Assembly (NCBI RefSeq): GCF_023566355.1
Contig: NZ_JAKNSW010000003.1
Span: forward strand, 39,040-103,039
Source: Mesoplasma sp. JKS002658
GTDB lineage: Bacteria > Bacillota_I > Bacilli_A > Mycoplasmatales > Mycoplasmataceae
Direction: 5' to 3'
Length of the DNA: 64,000 nt
In this document: positions 59,028 through 64,000 of the stretch, piece after piece
How positions within the stretch are numbered: the first letter of the stretch is position 1
Layout: each line of letters opens with the position of its first letter
Position numbers and translations under genes: made by a program
The notes under the pieces: model-generated
What the model was told of the DNA's origin: nothing
Database searches by the model: none
The model's input: the letters and a program-made list of their open reading frames with translations, nothing else

Positions 59028-59933
59028 ATGAGTTGAAAAACAGTCATTGTTGAAAATGCAGATAAAGTTTCTTTATTTTTAGATAGTTTGGTAGTAACTA
59101 AAAACGAAATTCCGCGTCAGTTTCTAATTTCAGATTTAAATTGTGTAATCTTTCAAGATTACCGCTCGATTGTCACAACACAGATATTAAATAAACTCGC
59201 AATTAATTCAGTTATGGTTATCTTTTGTGATGTTGATTTAATGCCTACAAGTGTTCTTAATCCAATTGATGCTCATCATTTACAATTTAAAATCATTAAA
59301 GAGCAAATTAACTGAAAGATAGAAACTAAGCGAGAATTATGAGCAAAAATTGTTAAACAAAAAATTGAGAGTCAACTAGAAATTTTAGAAGAGAACAATA
59401 AAAGTGCAATTAAAGTAGAAATGTTAAGAGGATATATTAAAGAGGTTCAACCAGGTGATGTTAGTAACCGGGAAGGACATGCGGCAAAAGTGTATTTCAA
59501 CGAACTATTTGGTAACGAATTTGCTCGCAGTCAAGACAATATTATTAATGCAGCTCTAAACTTTGGTTATACAGTGATTCGTTCAGCATTTAGTCGAACA
59601 ATTGTATCTAAAGGTTTACACCCATCAATTAGTCTATTTCACTCCAATCAGTACGATGCTTTTGCCTTGGCTGATGATTTAATGGAACCTTTCCGTCCGG
59701 TGATTGATGATTTTGTTTATAAGAATTACCAAGAATGAGAGTACTTTGGTAAGGAACAAAAACAAGCGTTAGTGAATTTATTAAATGTGCAAATTAACTT
59801 TGATGGTAAGGATGTATTTCTGACATCGGCAATTAATCGATATGTTGATAATGTGATTAATTATATGGAATCTGGTGAAATGGATTATTTAGTTTTTCCT
59901 TACTTAGAACATATTCAGTATTATGAGTTATAG
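59028..59933 (+). CDS. cas1: CRISPR integrase Cas1 (type II)
   Basis: 301 residues beginning MSWKTVIVENADKVSLFLD with Trp as TGA. Catalytic Glu in KVYFNELFGNEFAR and His/Asp in SLFHSNQYDAFALADDLMEP followed by FRPVID, typical of type II Cas1. With Cas2 it inserts new spacers at the leader end. Overlaps cas2 by 11 bases. Starts nine bases after the tracrRNA terminator. Confidence 0.95.
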
Positions 59934-60246
59934 ATATATGCGTTTATTAGTAATGTATGATTTGCCAATGACTTCGAAGCATTATGTGAAAGAATATACC
60001 AAGTTCAGAAAGTATTTATTAAAAGAAGGTTATGTGATGGTGCAACAATCAATTTATAGTAAGTTGTGCCTGAATCAAGATGTGGTTGATAACACCATTA
60101 GAAGGTTAGAGAAAAATTTACCAGCACTTGGTAATGTACGTGCATTACAAGTGACAGAAAAACAGTATGCCAAAATCAAAATTATGGTTGGGCATAAGAG
60201 TTTACAAGAACAAGATCAAAACGATAGAAGGATGGTGATTTTGTAG
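59923..60246 (+). CDS. cas2: CRISPR-associated protein Cas2
   Basis: 107 residues, ferredoxin-like fold: YMRLLVMYDLPMTSKHYVKE with the conserved Asp in YDLP, and a YVMVQQSIYSKLC strand. Structural partner of Cas1. Start lies inside the end of cas1 and its last base starts the next gene (GTG overlap). Confidence 0.95.
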   Translation: MSYRYMRLLVMYDLPMTSKHYVKEYTKFRKYLLKEGYVMVQQSIYSKLCLNQDVVDNTIRRLEKNLPALGNVRALQVTEKQYAKIKIMVGHKSLQEQDQNDRRMVIL

Positions 60247-61208
60247 TGATTATTAAAAACTATAAACGCTTAAATTATGTTAAGTTTAACTTAACAAAAA
60301 CTAAGATCATTCTCAATAAAGATTATTTAGAACGTAAAGATTTATTAGAAGTCTTAAACTTAACCTTTAATAATAAAAAAATACCTGAGGATGCTGTGGT
60401 CAAGTGAGAAGAAAATGATTTGATTTACAACCTTAAAAATTTGAAAGTAATTAATATTCCCAACTTAATTGATTTTGAAAAAGACTTCTTTGATGGTTCA
60501 AAATCAATTGTAAAAACTTTAATTCAAGAAGTTTTACAAGCCTTGGAATATCAAAACAAAAACTTAATTGAACTAGAAAGTCTTCTATTCTCTTTTAAAT
60601 TAGAAAATGAATTAGAATCATTAAATAACCTTTTTAAAGAAATTAAAAGTGATTACCACTTGTCTTTAAAAACTAATTTAATTGGTTCAATTGCACAAGT
60701 ATTGAGTGATTATTTAGAATTGGAAATGCTAAACCAAAATGATGAAAGACTAACCGAAGATAACATTACTTTTGAACTTTTAAATAACCTCTATTTCAAA
60801 TTATTAAACTTCATCATTGCTTGCATGGATAACCAAGCTTTAGTGATTTTTGACAATCCTTTTACTGGAATTAAATATCAAGATTTACCAAAGATAATGA
60901 GCTTGATTAATAAAATTGATTATAAGATTTTAGTACTTAGTGAAATGCCGTTAATTGATGATAAAAACTTAAGTGATGTTTTTATCTTTGGTGAGCAATT
61001 TCTGCTTGATTTTTCAGAATTCTATAATAATTTAGAAGATATTCAAAAATTCATTGATCAAGATGTTGAACCAATTTTAAACAAAGTTTCTCAAAATATT
61101 GTTCAACAATTTAACGTTTATGACTACCAATACGAAAAGATGCTTTTATTTAACGATAAAAGCGAAGAAATTTTATTTACTGCAATTAAAAACTATCAAA
61201 TAGTTTAA
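60246..61208 (+). CDS. csn2: Csn2-like type II-A adaptation protein
   Basis: 320 residues from a GTG that shares its G with the cas2 stop. Opening VIIKNYKRLNYVKF fits the N-terminal beta strand of Csn2, and NQALVIFDNPFTGIKYQDL then YKILVLSEM resembles the Walker-B-like core of this P-loop-derived family. At 320 residues it belongs with the longer Csn2 variants rather than the 220-residue S. pyogenes form. Csn2 forms DNA-end-binding rings needed for spacer capture. The call relies partly on position between cas2 and the array. Confidence 0.8.
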
Positions 61209-61228
61209 AAAATTACTTAAAATACTTG

Positions 61229-61235
61229 ATTTGAC
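61229..61235 (+). promoter_or_regulatory. Leader-anchoring-like sequence at array 2
   Basis: ATTTGAC directly abuts the first repeat. Type II-A leaders of streptococci have ATTTGAG at this junction, which positions Cas1-Cas2 integration. Only 27 bases separate csn2 from the array, so any longer leader must lie within csn2. Confidence 0.6.
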
Positions 61236-62788
61236 GTTTCGGCCCCCTGTAAAATTTTTGTGTAGTAAAACTTTTGTTTGTCGTTCGTTTACTTCTGGTC
61301 AGTTTCGGCCCCCTGTAAAATTTTTGTGTAGTAAAACTAAAAAATGCTTTATTAGATTCAGAACATAGTTTCGGCCCCCTGTAAAATTTTTGTGTAGTAA
61401 AACAATGAATTATGACAAGACATTTGTTGAATAGTTTCGGCCCCCTGTAAAATTTTTGTGTAGTAAAACTGATAACGTTTTTGCTTTATCACAGATTGTG
61501 TTTCGGCCCCCTGTAAAATTTTTGTGTAGTAAAACCAGTCGTTGCAAAACCAAAATTTGTTTCCTGTTTCGGCCCCCTGTAAAATTTTTGTGTAGTAAAA
61601 CTTCCTATTTCTGAATAGAGTGCTCTTCAGCGTTTCGGCCCCCTGTAAAATTTTTGTGTAGTAAAACGTCCATATCTTTTAACAATGTTTCAAGTTCGTT
61701 TCGGCCCCCTGTAAAATTTTTGTGTAGTAAAACATTAAAAGTTGCATTAAATAATCTTAAACCGTTTCGGCCCCCTGTAAAATTTTTGTGTAGTAAAACA
61801 TATGCTAAGGAAATCAACCAGGTTATTAAGTTTCGGCCCCCTGTAAAATTTTTGTGTAGTAAAACAATCTTTTGAATTCCTCAATACCTTCATAGGTTTC
61901 GGCCCCCTGTAAAATTTTTGTGTAGTAAAACTGTTAATTAATCCTGTATTATTAATAGTGAGTTTCGGCCCCCTGTAAAATTTTTGTGTAGTAAAACTCA
62001 ACCAAAAGCTAAGTAAAGATATAGGGGGTTTCGGCCCCCTGTAAAATTTTTGTGTAGTAAAACTTCCATTCTCCTTTTAATTTTTTTCAATTTGTTTCGG
62101 CCCCCTGTAAAATTTTTGTGTAGTAAAACAAAGTTTCTACCACCCCGTTTTAATAAAATGTTTCGGCCCCCTGTAAAATTTTTGTGTAGTAAAACTGATT
62201 GTGAAGAAAGTTGTGTTATCAATGTGTTTCGGCCCCCTGTAAAATTTTTGTGTAGTAAAACAACCCTCATATTCTTCTTCTTCCTCCCCTTGTTTCGGCC
62301 CCCTGTAAAATTTTTGTGTAGTAAAACACAATGTTCAATAATGATTACAATAACAATGTTTCGGCCCCCTGTAAAATTTTTGTGTAGTAAAACCAGGTAA
62401 AGAAGCTTTTGACGAAATTAACAGTTTCGGCCCCCTGTAAAATTTTTGTGTAGTAAAACTGATAAAAGATATCGAATGGTAGGTCAATGTTTCGGCCCCC
62501 TGTAAAATTTTTGTGTAGTAAAACAGATTCAAGCAATGAGTATTACCACGCCAGGTCTCGGTCTCCTGTAAAATCTTTGTGTAGTAAAACAAAAGTTTCG
62601 ATTCAGAAACTCCTCCTTATGTCTCGGTCTCCTGTAAAATCTTTGTGTAGTAAAACAAAAGTTTCGATTCAGAAACTCCTCCTTATGTCTCGGTCTCCTG
62701 TAAAATCTTTGTGTAGTAAAACAAAAGCAACAGCAATAACAATTAACCAACTGTCTCGGTCTCCTGTAAAATCTTTGTGTAGTAAAAC
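61236..62788 (+). CRISPR. CRISPR array 2 (type II-A): 24 repeats
   Basis: 36-base repeat starting GTTTCGGCCCCCTG and ending GTGTAGTAAAAC; 30-base spacers (one of 29 at 62460-62488). Twenty canonical copies (61236-62524) are followed by four copies of a variant (62555-62788) with the same four substitutions: positions 3, 8, 10 and 21 (T to C, C to T, C to T, T to C). Spacers 62591-62620 and 62657-62686 are identical. Leader end is at csn2. The tracrRNA anti-repeat fixes transcription on the plus strand. Confidence 0.97.
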
Positions 62789-63123
62789 ATCAATCTGGTA
62801 ATTTAATGATGCGTTTAGCATATAAAATTGCATTTGGTTCTTATTGAAAGCCAGACTATGCGTGTGTTAGTACTGATTACTGTTTCTCTAGTTTTATTTT
62901 ATTAAAATTAATTTAGAAAAACTTAAAGTTGTAATCATAAATCTAATGGCATATATCATTGGATTTTTATTTTAAGAATAAAACATTTTTCACTAGTGTA
63001 ATATCTCTTGATAAAAAAATTCCAAACAAACAAGGTTCATTAAATTGAAAGTAGTAATTGGTCATATTATTTTAAAATAAACTATGATACTATACTAATC
63101 GATAGGAAAGGAAAATATAAATT
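62789..63123. other. Region after array 2 with a terminator, no clear gene
   Basis: 335 bases. A hairpin AAATCTAATG and CATTGGATTTTT at 62939-62968 would end array transcription. Before it, a short open stretch of about 36 codons (62809 on) has no clear ribosome binding site and is not called. TATACT at 63091 may be the -10 of the next gene. Confidence 0.5.
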
Positions 63124-63708
63124 ATGAAAAAATTCTTAATGACAATTGGATTAATTATCTTTGGAGGTACGGCAGTTGGAAACATAGCAACATCAATAAC
63201 TTCATCAGAGCAAAACAAACAAGAAACTATCAATGTTAATCAAACTGATTATGATTACATCTGAAGATTTCAAGAACAGTCTGCTAGAAAAACTGTTAAA
63301 CCACACGAGTATGCTGCTTTTGGAATTTACGGTATTAATGTAACTGCTATTTCAGGAGTTCATGAATTTCCAGAGTTAACATCACTATTTGAAGGATTTG
63401 AAGTTCCTGGTTTAAAAGTTGCTTATCGAGGATATAATGGCCAAACTTTTTTACTTACAAAAGATACTTGAAAAATTGGTAGCATTTTACCAGGTCAAGG
63501 ATCTTGATATGAAAAACAAGATATAACATTATCATCAACTATGAGAATATATCTTACTGCTCGTTCTACGGTCTGATTTAAATGAGAGAACAATGAAAGA
63601 CAACTTATGTTGGATTTAGAGTATCGAGCTTATATTGACAATACCCCTAATAATTATTATGGTGAAATTGCAGCTATAACTGGTTCTGAAGTATGAATGG
63701 TTTATTAA
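63124..63708 (+). CDS. Secreted or membrane-anchored protein of unknown function
   Basis: 194 residues with several TGA Trp codons. N-terminal hydrophobic segment (MKKFLMTIGLIIFGGTAVGN) without a lipobox Cys, so it is secreted or held by an uncleaved helix. The rest is polar with aromatic residues and Trp at regular points, beta-rich in look. AGGAAAGGA precedes the ATG. It lies between array 2 and an orphan repeat. No family recognised. Confidence 0.65.
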
Positions 63709-63726
63709 AAAACAAAATTTAATATC

Positions 63727-63761
63727 GTTTCGGCTCCTGTAAAATTTTTGCATAGTAAAAC
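63727..63761 (+). repeat. Orphan degenerate CRISPR repeat
   Basis: 35 bases matching the array 2 repeat with a one-base deletion in the C-run and three substitutions (CTCC in the C-run, GCATAG for GTGTAG). It starts GTTTCGGC and ends AGTAAAAC like the array copies. It is 938 bases beyond the last array repeat and 18 bases after the secreted protein gene. Confidence 0.88.
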
Positions 63762-63811
63762 TTGAGTTATTAAAAGCGTATGAGATTGAATTAACTTCTC
63801 TATAAATATTT

Positions 63812-63850
63812 AAAAAAAGAGTGACAAAGATATCAAAAGTCACTTTTTTA
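63812..63850 (+). terminator. Probable terminator after the orphan repeat
   Basis: AAAAAGAGTGAC and GTCACTTTTTT with a 13-base loop. Confidence 0.7.
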
Positions 63851-63925
63851 TTGCCTTTATTTTAAAAAAATACCTAAAAAGAAAATGGTAAAATATAGTA
63901 CTTACAAAAGGAGAGGAGAGAAAAA

Positions 63926-64000
63926 ATGAAAAACTTACTTTCTCTATTAGCGGCATTAGGCTTAACTGCCACTGCTGCCACTACAGTGATTGCTTGTGGC
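63926..64000 (+). CDS. Lipoprotein, cut by the window end
   Basis: First 25 codons: MKNLLSLLAALGLTATAATT then VIACG. A typical spiroplasma lipoprotein signal peptide and lipobox. AGGAGAGGAG precedes the ATG. The mature protein lies outside the window. Confidence 0.85.
   Translation, partial: MKNLLSLLAALGLTATAATTVIACG

Noticed and set aside
61605..62801. Several open frames on both strands across CRISPR array 2 (for example reading PPVKFLCSKT or LLHKNFTGGRN repeatedly)
   Set aside because: They are translations of the CRISPR repeats themselves, made open by the regular 66-base period (divisible by three). No starts or ribosome binding sites support them.
62809..62920. Short ORF (about 36 codons) after array 2
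   Set aside because: No ribosome binding site, no recognisable sequence and it runs into the array terminator region; could be chance.

Overview
The window looks like a mollicute chromosome, most likely Spiroplasma or a close relative. TGA reads as tryptophan throughout: gyrB, dnaA, metG, topA and others are continuous only under that code. Base composition is AT-rich, lipoproteins carry the typical short Lys-rich signal plus Ala-Cys lipobox, an arginine deiminase operon is present, and there are two adjacent mreB genes, which are characteristic of the helical spiroplasmas.

Layout. 1-1345: tandem multi-pass membrane paralogs. 1413-8076 (minus): gyrA, a nucleoside deoxyribosyltransferase-like gene, gyrB, rsmA and rnmV. 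8202-10693: cutC-manA-ROK kinase. 10731-15531: replication origin neighbourhood, with dnaN and dnaA on minus and rpmH, rnpA, yidC on plus. 15664-18710: mnmE and two tatD paralogs. 18744-23138: MarR-type regulator, ABC-F ATPase and a MATE-type exporter. 23148-38868: prs-pth-metG, a coiled-coil lipoprotein, mnmG, two APC transporters, pgsA-rsmG-ychF and several small membrane proteins. 39136-41498: mreB pair. 41540-44683: a CRISPR array (9 repeats) followed by a 749-residue protein of unrecognised family. 44838-55521: topA, arginine deiminase pathway arcA-argF-arcD-arcC, an azoreductase, purA-purB. 55614-62788: complete type II-A CRISPR-Cas locus (cas9, tracrRNA, cas1, cas2, csn2-like, 24-repeat array). 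62789-64000: secreted protein, an orphan degenerate CRISPR repeat and the start of a lipoprotein.

The main item of interest is the locus at 41540-44683. The array has perfect 36-base repeats with a strong internal hairpin, unrelated to the type II repeat and with no matching anti-repeat that I could find. Its only neighbour on the downstream side is a cysteine-free 749-residue protein. That protein has an N-terminal R-x4-H (HEPN-type) motif at residues 74-79 and, near the C-terminus, the same spacing with Gln instead of His (residues 716-721). The repeat layout and the two terminal motif positions recall Cas13 (type VI) effectors, but the protein is small and would have only one intact HEPN motif. 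I propose it as a candidate undescribed single-effector CRISPR system that may borrow the type II Cas1-Cas2 for spacer capture, since both arrays use 30-base spacers. This is inference from motifs and context; no database search was possible.
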